NCBI GenBank assembly: GCA_030583925.1
Contig: CP129482.1
Span: 2,976,001 to 3,040,000, forward strand
Reading direction: 5' to 3'
DNA length: 64,000 nucleotides
Source of the DNA: Anaerolineales bacterium
Lineage (GTDB): Bacteria > Chloroflexota > Anaerolineae > Anaerolineales > Villigracilaceae
The notes under the pieces are model-generated. The model did not search any database and was not told where the DNA came from. It saw only the letters and a program-made list of their open reading frames with translations. Positions 17,149 through 25,580 of the stretch are shown piece by piece (positions within the stretch are counted from its first letter, which is position 1; each line of letters opens with the position of its first letter). The translations under genes were made by a program, and so were the position numbers.

Positions 17149-19011
17149 ATGGCAACGATACGAATGACGACTGCGCAAGCCATCATCAGGTTTCTAAAAA
17201 ACCAATACATTCATCGTGACGGGAAGGAAAATCCGTTCTTCGTCGGTATGCTGGGAATCTTTGGGCATGGCAACGTCGCGGGGATCGGTCAGGCGTTGCA
17301 AGAGAATCCGGACTTCCCATACATCCTTGTCCGCAACGAGCAAGCCGGCGTGCATCTGGCTTGTGGATTCGCCAAGATGAAAAATCGGATGCAGACCTTC
17401 GCCTGCACTTCCTCGATCGGACCCGGCGCGACGAACATGATCACCGGCGCCGCCCTCGCAACGATCAATCGCTTGCCGGTCCTGCTCCTGCCGGGCGATA
17501 TCTTTGCGCGTCGAAACGTAGCGCCAGTTCTTCAACAACTCGAATCGCCGTCCACTCAGGATATCAGCGTCAACGACGCTTTCAAACCGGTCAGCCGCTA
17601 CTGGGATCGCATCTATCGCCCCGAGCAACTCATCACTTCATTACCGGAAGTCATGCGCGTCCTCACTTCCCCAGCCGATACGGGCGCGGTGACGTTAGCC
17701 CTCCCGCAGGATGTGCAAGCGGAAGCCTTCGACTTCCCCGAAGAATTATTCGCGCGGCGGATTTGGCACGCGTCTCGCCGGACCCCGGACCTGTCTCTGT
17801 TTTCTCAAGCCGTTTCCGCCATTCGAGCCAGCCAACGCCCATTGATCGTCGCGGGCGGCGGGGTTCTTTATAGCGAAGCGACAGACGCATTGGATAAATT
17901 CACGCGACAGACCGGCATCCCGATCGGTGAAACACAGGCAGGAAAAGGCTCCCTGCCTTATAACCATCCCCAGAACCTCGGCGCAATCGGCGCGACCGGG
18001 ACTCTCGCCGCAAACCACATCGCGCGTGACGCCGATCTGGTCATCGGGATCGGAACGCGTTACTCCGATTTCACAACCGCCTCCAAGACAGCTTTTCAAA
18101 ACCCAGATGTGCGCTTTATCAACATCAACGTGGCAGACTTTGACTCGTTCAAGCACTCAGCCATCCCGCTGACAGCGGATGCACGCGTCACGTTGGATGA
18201 ACTAAGCAAAGCGCTGGACGAATACAAAGTTGACTCAGATTATCAGTCTCAAATCTCGAGCCTCAAAGCCGAATGGGAGCAGGAAGTCGATCGGCTATTT
18301 CATTTGAACAACCAGCCACTGCCTGCCCAGAGTGAAGTGATCGGCGCGCTCTGGGAATCGGCACAACCGGAAGATGTGCTCGTTTCCGCGGCGGGCAGTC
18401 ACCCCGGCGACCTGCACAAGTTATGGCGCGCGCACCAGCCAAATACGTATCACCTCGAATATGGTTACTCCTGCATGGGATATGAAATTCCCGGCGCCAT
18501 GGGAGTCAAAATGGCAGACCCCGCGCGTGAAGTCTATGCGTTTGTAGGCGATGGCACGTATCTGATGATGCCATCCGAGATCGTGACGGCTGTGCAGGAG
18601 GGCATCAAGATCATCATGGTCGTGGTGGATAATCATGGTTTTGCCAGCATCGGCGGATTGAGCCAATCCCTCGGCAGCGGCGGATTTGGCACACGTTTCC
18701 GCATGCGTGATTCGAAAAGCAAGCAATTGGATGGCGAATATCTTCCCGTAGACTTTGCTGCCAACGCCAGCAGTCTTGGCGCTCATGCCATCCGTGCCCG
18801 GACCATCGTTGAATTCAAACAGGCTCTGCAAAAGGCGCGGGCATCCAAAATAACGACGGTCATCGTGGTTGAGACGGAGCGCGAGGTCCGCGTGCCGGGA
18901 TATGACTCGTGGTGGGATGTTGCAGTGGCAGAGACCTCCACCATGCAGGATGTGAAGAAGACTCGCGCAGAGTACGAAAAAGCCCGCAAGAACGAACGAT
19001 ATTTTCTATAG
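17149..19011 (+). CDS. iolD: 3D-(3,5/4)-trihydroxycyclohexane-1,2-dione acylhydrolase
   Basis: IolD is the thiamine-diphosphate-dependent hydrolase that opens the inositol ring. At 620 residues it has the full three-domain acetolactate-synthase-like build. The N-terminal Pyr domain holds the catalytic Glu in LVRNEQAGVHLA (near 65) and SSIGPGATNM; the central domain holds IVAGGGVLYSEA; the C-terminal PP domain carries the ThDP/Mg motif from VGDGTYLMM through VVDNHGF. ATG 17149 follows AAGGAG by 6 nt. It is followed closely by iolE and iolG. Confidence 0.96.
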   Translation: MATIRMTTAQAIIRFLKNQYIHRDGKENPFFVGMLGIFGHGNVAGIGQALQENPDFPYILVRNEQAGVHLACGFAKMKNRMQTFACTSSIGPGATNMITGAALATINRLPVLLLPGDIFARRNVAPVLQQLESPSTQDISVNDAFKPVSRYWDRIYRPEQLITSLPEVMRVLTSPADTGAVTLALPQDVQAEAFDFPEELFARRIWHASRRTPDLSLFSQAVSAIRASQRPLIVAGGGVLYSEATDALDKFTRQTGIPIGETQAGKGSLPYNHPQNLGAIGATGTLAANHIARDADLVIGIGTRYSDFTTASKTAFQNPDVRFININVADFDSFKHSAIPLTADARVTLDELSKALDEYKVDSDYQSQISSLKAEWEQEVDRLFHLNNQPLPAQSEVIGALWESAQPEDVLVSAAGSHPGDLHKLWRAHQPNTYHLEYGYSCMGYEIPGAMGVKMADPAREVYAFVGDGTYLMMPSEIVTAVQEGIKIIMVVVDNHGFASIGGLSQSLGSGGFGTRFRMRDSKSKQLDGEYLPVDFAANASSLGAHAIRARTIVEFKQALQKARASKITTVIVVETEREVRVPGYDSWWDVAVAETSTMQDVKKTRAEYEKARKNERYFL

Positions 19012-19035
19012 TGTTGGGATGCATCAGGAGTTGCC

Positions 19036-19956
19036 ATGATCAAAGTTGCGAACGCGCCCTGTTCCTGGGGAGTTCTTGAATTCGACCTTGAAGGCGAGGC
19101 GGCGGGATACGCCCAAGTCCTCGACGAAATCGCCGCGACAGGATACGCCGGCACGGAACTTGGCGATTGGGGCTTTATGCCCACCGACCCGAAACAACTG
19201 CGCCAGGAAATTCATTCACGCGGTCTTACCTTGTTAGGCGCTTTTGTGCCGGTGATGCTCAAAGATCGGAATGCGCATGTCCCCGGCATCGAAACGGCTG
19301 TCCGTACCGCCCGCCTGATGGCGGAAGCAGAAGGCGACACCCCGTTCATTGTGCTGGCAGATGACAATGGCAAGGTCCCCTCACGCACGCAAAACGCCGG
19401 GCGCGTCACCCCTGAAATGGGACTGAGCGATTCCGAGTGGAAGGTCTTTGCCGAGGGCGCCGAAAAAGTTGCCGAAGCTGTAAAAAAAGAAACCGGGTTA
19501 AGAACCGTGTTCCATCACCATTGCGCGGGATACGTGGAACGTCCCATCGAAGTGGATGTCTTAATGAAATCTACAGACCCATCCCTGTTGGGGTTGTGTT
19601 TCGATACCGGACACTATCGGTTTGGCGGAGGCGATCCGCTTTCAGGACTGCATACTTACAAGGATCGTATCTGGCATGTCCATTTCAAAGATTGCCACCC
19701 GCAGATTGCGGCACAGTCGCGCGCCGAAAAATGGGATTACTTTACCTCCGTGCGCAACGGCATCTTCTGCGAACTCGGCAAAGGGGAGATCGACTTCCCA
19801 CGCATCGCGGCTGAGTTGGAAAAAATCGGCTACAACGGCTGGGTGGTTGTTGAGCAGGATGTTCTTCCCGGCATGGGCAAACCCAGAGAATCTGCCCAGC
19901 GCAACCGTGATTATCTCGCAAGCATTGGGCTCAAGCCGAGCGCCGTGCAAATATGA
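19036..19956 (+). CDS. iolE: 2-keto-myo-inositol (inosose) dehydratase
   Basis: IolE removes water from 2-keto-myo-inositol to give the diketone that IolD opens. The 306-residue protein is a xylose-isomerase-like TIM barrel opening with [10 protein letters not shown], the characteristic IolE/MocC start. Metal-ligand candidates lie in [27 protein letters not shown] and the terminal VVVEQDV. AGGAGTTGCC precedes the start, 24 nt after iolD. A second, more distant barrel of this superfamily is fused to a HAD at 1607-3286. Confidence 0.94.
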   Translation: MIKVANAPCSWGVLEFDLEGEAAGYAQVLDEIAATGYAGTELGDWGFMPTDPKQLRQEIHSRGLTLLGAFVPVMLKDRNAHVPGIETAVRTARLMAEAEGDTPFIVLADDNGKVPSRTQNAGRVTPEMGLSDSEWKVFAEGAEKVAEAVKKETGLRTVFHHHCAGYVERPIEVDVLMKSTDPSLLGLCFDTGHYRFGGGDPLSGLHTYKDRIWHVHFKDCHPQIAAQSRAEKWDYFTSVRNGIFCELGKGEIDFPRIAAELEKIGYNGWVVVEQDVLPGMGKPRESAQRNRDYLASIGLKPSAVQI

Positions 19957-19977
19957 TTCCATAAAAGGATATTTTTC

Positions 19978-21021
19978 ATGACCACTAAACATGATTTGCG
20001 TTTCGGAGTGATCGGCGGGGGGCGCATTGGAAAGATCCATGCGGAAAATCTAGCCACGCGTATTCCCGGCGTGCGGGTGGCGGCGATTGCAGACGTGAAC
20101 CTGCAAGCGGCGCAGGAACTCGCCGCCCGTTTGCATATCCCCATCGCAACAGACGACTATCGCGTCATTCTCTCGGATTCATCCATTGATGCCGTTGCGA
20201 TCTGTTCCTCGACCGATACTCACGCGCAGATCATCGTCGAAGCGGCGCAAGCCGGTAAACATATCTTCTGCGAAAAACCGATCGCTTACGACCTGGCAAA
20301 GATCGACGCCGCACTGGAGGCTGTGGAAAAGGCTGGCGTCAAACTGCAAATTGGATTTAATCGCCGCTTCGATCCGAACTTTCGGAGGGTGCGCGCCATG
20401 GTCGCGGAAGGCAAGGTCGGCGCGCCGCACATCATTCGAATCACCAGCCGCGACCCGGCTCCTCCCCCGCTTGCATACATCAAAGGCTCGGGCGGCATGT
20501 TCTTCGATATGACCATCCATGATTTCGACATGGCGCGCTATCTAAGCGGCAGTGAAGTGGAGGAAGTATATGTGGCAGCAGGCGTGATGGTTGACCCCGG
20601 CATCGGCGAGGCTGGCGATGTGGATACGGCTGTGATCGTGTTGCGATTTGCAAACGGAGCGATCGGAACCATAGATAACAGCCGCAAAGCCGTCTACGGA
20701 TACGATCAACGCGTGGAAGTGTTCGGCTCGGAAGGCATGGTGCAGGCGCAGAACAACACGCCCGATAACGATATCTATTTCAATGCGGAGGGCGTCCAAT
20801 CTGCAAAGCCGCTTTACTTTTTCCTTGAACGGTATATGGAGTCGTTCATTGCGGAGCAAAGAGATTTCGTACAAAGCATTCGCGACGACACCGCCCCGCC
20901 TGTCGTTGGCAACGACGGACGCATCCCAGTGGTGATCGGGATGGCTGCCAAAAAATCCTACCTTGAGAATCGACCTGTGAAGTTGAGCGAGATCGAGTCG
21001 CTGAGTCATCAGGTTGCCTAA
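19978..21021 (+). CDS. iolG: Inositol 2-dehydrogenase (Gfo/Idh/MocA family)
   Basis: IolG oxidises myo-inositol to 2-keto-myo-inositol with NAD. The 347 residues begin with a Rossmann fold (FGVIGGGRIGKIHAEN) and contain the family CEKPIAYDL segment near residue 97, whose Lys is catalytic. The active-site D-x3-H pattern is in FFDMTIHDFD (about 175). AAAGGATATTTTTC precedes the start, 21 nt after iolE. It is the last gene of the plus-strand unit; no terminator hairpin was found immediately behind it, and the ncRNA promoter begins within 30 nt. Confidence 0.93.
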   Translation: MTTKHDLRFGVIGGGRIGKIHAENLATRIPGVRVAAIADVNLQAAQELAARLHIPIATDDYRVILSDSSIDAVAICSSTDTHAQIIVEAAQAGKHIFCEKPIAYDLAKIDAALEAVEKAGVKLQIGFNRRFDPNFRRVRAMVAEGKVGAPHIIRITSRDPAPPPLAYIKGSGGMFFDMTIHDFDMARYLSGSEVEEVYVAAGVMVDPGIGEAGDVDTAVIVLRFANGAIGTIDNSRKAVYGYDQRVEVFGSEGMVQAQNNTPDNDIYFNAEGVQSAKPLYFFLERYMESFIAEQRDFVQSIRDDTAPPVVGNDGRIPVVIGMAAKKSYLENRPVKLSEIESLSHQVA

Positions 21022-21041
21022 TCAAACAGGATAGGAAATTT

Positions 21042-21050
21042 TGGTATGAT
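21042..21050 (+). promoter_or_regulatory. Extended -10 promoter of candidate ncRNA
   Basis: TGG-TATGAT is an extended -10 (TGn plus a 5/6 TATAAT). It predicts a transcript start near 21057 in the non-coding space after iolG. Confidence 0.5.
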
Positions 21051-21056
21051 TCGCAC

Positions 21057-21340
21057 AGTCGAGTTTAGATAACCGAGTACCATGCAGTTTCGCGTCGCGA
21101 GTTAATCGCGTTGGATGCGAAACGAGAAATTGTTAAGTCATTACCAGGATGATAGCAACGCGGCATAAATCCGGCATACGGGTATAGTTTTCGCCCCACT
21201 TCATTGCAAACCGCAAGCTAATACAGGATTTATGAGAGAGACCTCTCTATATTGCGGAATAACTATATCCTGTTAGACGTTTCACTTTCGTATATGCTGA
21301 TACCCACTCCCCGGTGTACAAGACTGGGGAGTGGTTTTTT
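21057..21340 (+). ncRNA. Structured non-coding RNA candidate of unknown class
   Basis: About 280 nt between convergent genes with its own promoter and terminator and no coding frame. Helices visible by eye are GTTTCGC (21087-21093) with GCGAAAC (21117-21123), containing an inner CGCGA/TCGCG stem; ATAAATCC with GGATTTAT; and GGGTATAGTT with AACTATATCC (one G-U pair), a nested long-range fold. It lacks the signature segments of RNase P RNA, tmRNA and SRP RNA. A regulatory RNA is the best description; a pathway leader is unlikely because the next gene runs in the opposite direction. Confidence 0.55.
21303..21340 (+). terminator. Intrinsic terminator of ncRNA
   Basis: CCACTCCCC and GGGGAGTGG close a 13-nt loop and are followed by six T. 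It is one of the strongest terminators in the window and fixes the 3' end of the RNA candidate. Confidence 0.85.
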
Positions 21341-21465
21341 AACAAGTTGGCGGCTCTATCCACCCGGTGCTTTTGAATCAAGAAGTGGTTGAGTAGATCG
21401 AGGGAAGTATCGAATCCATACGCGAAGTGATAATTTCATAGGCTTTGCCACGCTTACAAAACTTA

Positions 21466-22179
21466 TTATTTCAGAACTTCCCTCAACTGCAAATCGGTAA
21501 ACGTGACATCCAGATTCGACTTCTCGGTCGGCACGACAGCCAGATACAACTTGCCGCGCTTGAAAGCCGAATCCTTGAAGGAAGTTGCCAGCACCCCGTT
21601 CAAATAGACGCGGAACTTCTCTCCCTGACAAATCACACGCAGACGATTGGTCTCGTTCATCCCCGAACGCAAGGCGGTGTGATTCGCCCACGGCAATAAA
21701 TCCTCCCACTTCAATTCGCCTTTTGGGTCCTTCTTGTAATAACCGATGCTGTATGAGCCGATCACAGACACCAACACTGCGTATCCACCCTCATCCGTGA
21801 AGCGCAGATAAAACCCCGCGCGGATGATGTCTTTGACTCCGCCTGTGTATTTGATGTTGATGCTGGCGTCGAAGTCGTCCAAAAAGCCCGAACTCTTCAG
21901 CACGTAATAGGTATTGATCTGGGGTTTGTAACTACCGCGCAACTCGGACGGTTTGCCTTTGTGGAAAGTCAGCAAATCTTCGTTGATAACCTCCCAGCCT
22001 GGCATGATCTTACTGCTAAAATCCGCGCCGAGGATCAGGTCGCCCATGTCAGGTTCGGGCGTGAGAGTTTTCGGCACACGGAAACTGGTGCCGCAAAACT
22101 CACACGTGACCAAGTCCGAGGCTTTGATGGCTTTGGGCGGGATCGCCGCTCCGCAGTTGGGGCAGTTGAAAGAGTCCAT
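21466..22179 (-). CDS. Zinc-ribbon protein with concanavalin/LamG-like domain
   Basis: 237 residues. The N-terminus is a zinc ribbon (CPNC at 6-9, CEFC at 26-29). The rest (about 50-235) looks like an all-beta jelly-roll (GFYLRFTDEGGYAVLV, LRVICQGEKFRVYLNG, KSNLDVTFTDLQLRE) of the LamG/DUF1080 type, usually carbohydrate- or protein-binding. No signal peptide is present, so it should be cytoplasmic. A -10 box TACAAT ends 7 nt before ATG 22179, so the mRNA is probably leaderless. The function is unknown. Confidence 0.8.
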   Translation of the reverse strand: MDSFNCPNCGAAIPPKAIKASDLVTCEFCGTSFRVPKTLTPEPDMGDLILGADFSSKIMPGWEVINEDLLTFHKGKPSELRGSYKPQINTYYVLKSSGFLDDFDASINIKYTGGVKDIIRAGFYLRFTDEGGYAVLVSVIGSYSIGYYKKDPKGELKWEDLLPWANHTALRSGMNETNRLRVICQGEKFRVYLNGVLATSFKDSAFKRGKLYLAVVPTEKSNLDVTFTDLQLREVLK

Positions 22180-22393
22180 GCGGGGGATTGTATCAGAATC
22201 ATCCTTAGACCGAGCTGTACTTCATCCGCTGTATTGTTTCCTCAAAGGCAGAAAAACCTCAACGCGAATACCGCGAATCCACGAATTGAGCGAATAAAAT
22301 TTTGAAAATTCTTGATTTACGCCCATTAACGACATTCGAGTTTCAAAATCGTCGGGCGGGCACAAACGGGGAAAGCCCTCTAACAAGGGAGGA

Positions 22394-22399
22394 TATAAT
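22394..22399 (+). promoter_or_regulatory. -10 box for zinc-ribbon/HD genes
   Basis: A perfect TATAAT lies 20 nt before ATG 22420, with CGGAGG between. No clear -35 is seen. Confidence 0.5.
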
Positions 22400-22419
22400 C
22401 AGCCCAATCGGAGGTTGCC

Positions 22420-22635
22420 ATGAAAAACGGAACATGCCCAAAATGCAAATCATCCAATGTATATTTCAAAGAGTACGCGTTGGACAAGGTCACACTCGAC
22501 GGAAAAGGCGTTGAGTACGTGGATTACGTCTGCACGGACTGCGGATATTTCGAGACGTACATCGAGGATAAAAACGAGTTGCAGAAAATTCCCGCCAAAG
22601 CCGAGAAATTAAAAGATTGGAAGAAAGCAAAATAG
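22420..22635 (+). CDS. Small zinc-ribbon protein
   Basis: 71 residues with CPKC at 6-9 and CTDCGY near 44-49, forming one four-Cys zinc ribbon, and a Lys-rich tail. GGAGGTTGCC precedes the start. It ends 4 nt before the HD-domain gene, so they form a small operon. Such ribbons are common in this phylum and have no assigned role. Confidence 0.85.
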   Translation: MKNGTCPKCKSSNVYFKEYALDKVTLDGKGVEYVDYVCTDCGYFETYIEDKNELQKIPAKAEKLKDWKKAK

Positions 22636-22639
22636 TTGC

Positions 22640-23296
22640 ATGGACCAGCAAGAGATCATCCAAAAAACCGCCGACTACATCAATCAGGAATTTTCAAACG
22701 ACTCATCGGGACACGATTGGTGGCACATCCATCGCGTCTGGCAGACCGCCCTCCACATTTGCGAGAAAGAAAAAGCGGATGCGTTCATCGTCCAACTCGC
22801 GGCGTTGCTTCACGATCTGGATGATTGGAAGTTCAACGATTCGGGGGATGAAAACCCGCGTCGCGCGCAGGGTTGGCTTGACTCGCTGAACCTCGACCCC
22901 TCCACCACTGACGCAGTGTGCCGCATCATCAAACACATCTCCTTCAAAGGCGCAGGCGTGGACAACACCATGGACTCCCTCGAAGGCTTCATCGTCCAAG
23001 ACGCCGACCGCCTCGACGCCATCGGCGCCATCGGCATCGCCCGCGCCTTCGCCTACGGCGGCTGGAAGAATCGTCCGCTGTATGACCCGATATCCTCCCC
23101 ACAACTGCATCAAACCTTTGAGCAATACAAAAGTAGTAACAGCGATACCATCAATCACTTCCACGAAAAGTTATTACTGCTCAAAGACAAGATGAACACC
23201 GCCACAGCCAAACGCATCGCCGAGGGGAGACATGAAATGATGGTCCAATTCCTAAATCAATTCATGGATGAATGGAACGGCGAGGATGTGGAATAA
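22640..23296 (+). CDS. HD-domain phosphohydrolase
   Basis: 218 residues of the YedJ/HDIG-type metal-dependent phosphohydrolase family. Metal ligands are visible as H in GHDWWHIHRV (about 28-34), HD in LLHDLDDW (about 57) and a distal D in VQDADRLDAIGAIG (about 121). It lies 4 nt after the zinc-ribbon gene and is followed by a palindromic repeat that may terminate the transcript. The substrate is probably a nucleotide or other small phosphate ester; the exact one is unknown. Confidence 0.92.
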   Translation: MDQQEIIQKTADYINQEFSNDSSGHDWWHIHRVWQTALHICEKEKADAFIVQLAALLHDLDDWKFNDSGDENPRRAQGWLDSLNLDPSTTDAVCRIIKHISFKGAGVDNTMDSLEGFIVQDADRLDAIGAIGIARAFAYGGWKNRPLYDPISSPQLHQTFEQYKSSNSDTINHFHEKLLLLKDKMNTATAKRIAEGRHEMMVQFLNQFMDEWNGEDVE

Positions 23297-23312
23297 TTAT
23301 GGCGCTATACAC

Positions 23313-23366
23313 CGTCCCGCAGGTTTGAATCGCTCAACAAACTCTTTCCACGAAACCTGCGGGACG
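23313..23366. repeat. CGTCCCGCAGGTTT palindromic repeat, copy 1
   Basis: CGTCCCGCAGGTTT and its exact reverse complement AAACCTGCGGGACG flank a 26-nt loop and are followed by TTTTG. The same arms occur at 30058-30108. It may act as a terminator for the HD gene. Confidence 0.75.
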
Positions 23367-23390
23367 TTTTGTTTAACGAGAATAGTCAAT

Positions 23391-23396
23391 TAGAAT
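23391..23396 (+). promoter_or_regulatory. -10 box for leaderless NodB gene
   Basis: TAGAAT (5/6 of consensus) ends 7 nt before the TTG start at 23404, the spacing seen for the other leaderless genes here. Confidence 0.4.
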
Positions 23397-23403
23397 CCAC
23401 CCA

Positions 23404-24069
23404 TTGATAACATCACCGCTTCTTCGCTTTTACGATTGGATGCAAGCCCGCCACCCCGATACGCTCTGGCGCGGCGACCCATCTCGCCGCGAGATCGCCC
23501 TCACCTTCGACGATGGTCCGCATCCGCGCGACACGCCACGCGTGTTAGATGTGCTGGCAAAATACAATGTCCACGCGACATTTTTCTTGATCGGGAACGA
23601 GATTGGACAAAATCGCCATCTCGTGAAGCGAATCCACGCGGAGGGACACGGTCTCGGAATCCACTGTCACCGCCATCTCCCATTTCCATTTGAAAAGCCA
23701 GACGCGTTGAAAAACCAATTGCGGATAACGCAAGACCTCATCGCGCAGGCGTGCGGATTTTCGCCGACTCACGTCCGCCCGCCGTATGGATTCTTCACCG
23801 CTAAAACAAAGTCCCTGCTGGCGGAGTGGGGCTACCGCCTCGTGATGTGGAATTGCATCCCCATGCACTTCCTGCAACCTCTCGGCTGGACGATTCAACA
23901 AATCACCTCCTCCTCCCTTTCTGGCTCGATCATCGTCCTGCACGACGGTCACGGTCACGGCGCAAAAGTGGCAAGGATCGTTGATACAATCATTCCCAAG
24001 ATAAAAGGATTAAACTTCGATTTCATCAAGGTCGAACAGATGAAAAGGAACGGTTCGCATGGACAGTAA
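23404..24069 (+). CDS. Polysaccharide deacetylase (NodB domain)
   Basis: 221 residues of carbohydrate esterase family 4. Motif 1 is TFDDGPH (catalytic Asp plus metal Asp) near residue 34; motif 2 is GIHCHRH; motif 3 is RPPYGF. A final HDGHGHG region carries the active-site His. It deacetylates N-acetylated sugar polymers such as peptidoglycan or exopolysaccharide. No signal peptide is evident, which is unusual unless it has a non-classical location. The TTG at 23404 sits 7 nt after a -10 box; ATG 23440 is an alternative. It overlaps the next gene by 11 nt. Confidence 0.9.
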   Translation: MITSPLLRFYDWMQARHPDTLWRGDPSRREIALTFDDGPHPRDTPRVLDVLAKYNVHATFFLIGNEIGQNRHLVKRIHAEGHGLGIHCHRHLPFPFEKPDALKNQLRITQDLIAQACGFSPTHVRPPYGFFTAKTKSLLAEWGYRLVMWNCIPMHFLQPLGWTIQQITSSSLSGSIIVLHDGHGHGAKVARIVDTIIPKIKGLNFDFIKVEQMKRNGSHGQ

Positions 24070-24493
24070 ATCATTCGTCGGCGCGTGGAGGCTGGTCACG
24101 TTTGAGTTCCGCAAAGAGAGCGGGCAGGTCATGTATCCGTATGGGGCTGAGGCGCGGGGCTCGATCATTTACACGGAATCGGGTCGCTATTCCGCCCAGT
24201 TGATGCGCAGGGATCGTCCACGGCTGAAATCGGGAGATCAGTTAAAAGCAACCGCCGAAGAGATGGAAGCGAATTACAAAGGATGTATCTCCTATTTTGG
24301 GACGTACGAACTAAATCTCGATGAAGGAATTATCATCCATCGCGTCGAAGCGTCGCTGTTGCCCAACATGGAAGGGACGGAGCAGACGCGCTATTTTGAA
24401 TTATCGGGGGATCATTTACAGTTGAAGACTCCGCCCATCAAATTGGATGGCGAAAAAGCAGTTGGCGTTTTGCAATGGGAAAAAGTCATATAA
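24059..24493 (+). CDS. Lipocalin-like domain protein
   Basis: 144 residues matching the Lipocalin_5 pattern: the opening FVGAWRLVTFEFR, the internal RGSIIYTESGRYSAQLM, a central CISYFGTYEL and a final L-x-W-E-K. These small beta-barrels bind hydrophobic ligands in other lipocalins, but this subfamily has no known ligand. AAAAGGAACGG precedes the start, which overlaps the NodB gene. No signal peptide is present. Confidence 0.82.
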   Translation: MDSKSFVGAWRLVTFEFRKESGQVMYPYGAEARGSIIYTESGRYSAQLMRRDRPRLKSGDQLKATAEEMEANYKGCISYFGTYELNLDEGIIIHRVEASLLPNMEGTEQTRYFELSGDHLQLKTPPIKLDGEKAVGVLQWEKVI

Positions 24494-24512
24494 AATTTTT
24501 CAAGGATATGAA

Positions 24513-25154
24513 ATGAAACTCATCAGCATAAACATCGGTAAAGCCCGCACACAACAGAACGGCGAAAAATTGGAAACGACGGGGATTTACAAAATGCCTG
24601 TGGATGGAACGGTGAAGATCAAATCGCTGGGCATCGTTGGAGATTTTATCGGCAGTTCAAAACATCACGGCGGACCCGATCAGGCGATCTACGTCTACGG
24701 CGCGGCGGATTATGCGTGGTGGTCGAAGGAATTGGGAAAAGAACTCGCGCCTGGAACATTCGGCGACAATTTGACGATCAGCGAATTGCAAAGCGCGGAT
24801 TTCAACATCGGCGACCGCTTGCATATCGGCGAGGTGATTCTCGAAGTGACCGCGCCGCGCATCCCTTGTTCCACGCTCGCGACGCGGATGGGCGACTCAC
24901 ACTTCGTGAAGAAGTATCGCCACGCGGAGCGACCAGGCTTGTATTGCCGCGTCATCGCCGAAGGGGAGATAAAGGCTGGGGTTGGCGTGACAGTTCAACC
25001 CGTCGGAGGCGAAGCGGTGAGCGTCGTCGAAATCTTCCGCGATTGGTATGAGAAATCCAAAGATGAATCCACGCTGCGACGATTCCTGCGAAGCCCGCTC
25101 GCAATCCGCGCCCGCCACGATTTGGAACGGCGATTGGAGAGGTTGCATTTTTAG
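24513..25154 (+). CDS. MOSC-domain protein (YiiM-like)
   Basis: 213 residues. The MOSC beta-barrel covers about 30-165, with GSSKHHGGPDQAIYVYG, the NLTISEL segment and the conserved Cys in APRIPCSTLATR, which in this family handles sulfur or the molybdenum cofactor. The C-terminal 50 residues resemble the 3-alpha domain of YiiM (DWYEKSKDESTLRRFLRSP). ATG 24513 follows CAAGGATATGAA; a start at 24447 would overlap the lipocalin gene. YiiM detoxifies N-hydroxylated bases, so a reductase partner role is plausible. Confidence 0.88.
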   Translation: MKLISINIGKARTQQNGEKLETTGIYKMPVDGTVKIKSLGIVGDFIGSSKHHGGPDQAIYVYGAADYAWWSKELGKELAPGTFGDNLTISELQSADFNIGDRLHIGEVILEVTAPRIPCSTLATRMGDSHFVKKYRHAERPGLYCRVIAEGEIKAGVGVTVQPVGGEAVSVVEIFRDWYEKSKDESTLRRFLRSPLAIRARHDLERRLERLHF

Positions 25155-25171
25155 AAATTATGTTCTATAAT
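25143..25171 (+). promoter_or_regulatory. Promoter of VOC/DinB genes
   Basis: TTGCAT, 17 nt, TATAAT: a near-consensus promoter overlapping the end of the MOSC gene and 38 nt before the VOC start. Confidence 0.7.
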
Positions 25172-25208
25172 GGCGGCGTCCAAAAAAATTTTGACTAAAG
25201 GAGATAAC

Positions 25209-25556
25209 ATGTCTGAATTGTTTGTATGTCACGTTGAATGGGGCGCCCCCGAGCCATCCGTTTTGGAGGCTTTTTTCACCCAATTGTTCGGCTGGAAATT
25301 TCAACCCTTTGCCCCAGGGTATTTGATGTATCTGCCCGCGCAGGGAGGAGTTAGCGTTGGCATCAACCAGTCGGATCAAATGCGTTCAGGCGGATCGCCA
25401 AGCGTTTCTGTTCGGGTTAACGATCTCGACGCTACGTTATTGAGAGCAGTGGAGCTTGGCGGGCAGGTGGCTGTGCCCAAGACCGCAGTTGGAAATGGGG
25501 CGTTTGCCTTTATCAGCGCGCCCGATGGAAATTTGATCGGTCTGCAACAGTTGTAA
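25209..25556 (+). CDS. Glyoxalase/VOC-family protein
   Basis: 115 residues of the vicinal-oxygen-chelate fold, with the recurring VEWGAPEPSVLEAFFTQLFGW and VNDLDATLLRAVELGG pattern and an end (SAPDGNLIGLQQL) that carries the usual distal part of the metal site. The start follows AAAGGAGATAAC. The family includes lyases, dioxygenases and antibiotic-binding proteins; nothing here picks one. Confidence 0.88.
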   Translation: MSELFVCHVEWGAPEPSVLEAFFTQLFGWKFQPFAPGYLMYLPAQGGVSVGINQSDQMRSGGSPSVSVRVNDLDATLLRAVELGGQVAVPKTAVGNGAFAFISAPDGNLIGLQQL

Positions 25557-25580
25557 CCAGTTTTTCCACGGAGTATACAA

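Noticed and set aside
21042..21340. RNase P RNA, tmRNA, SRP RNA
   Set aside because: Their conserved core segments (for example GAGGAAAGTCC of RNase P) are absent.
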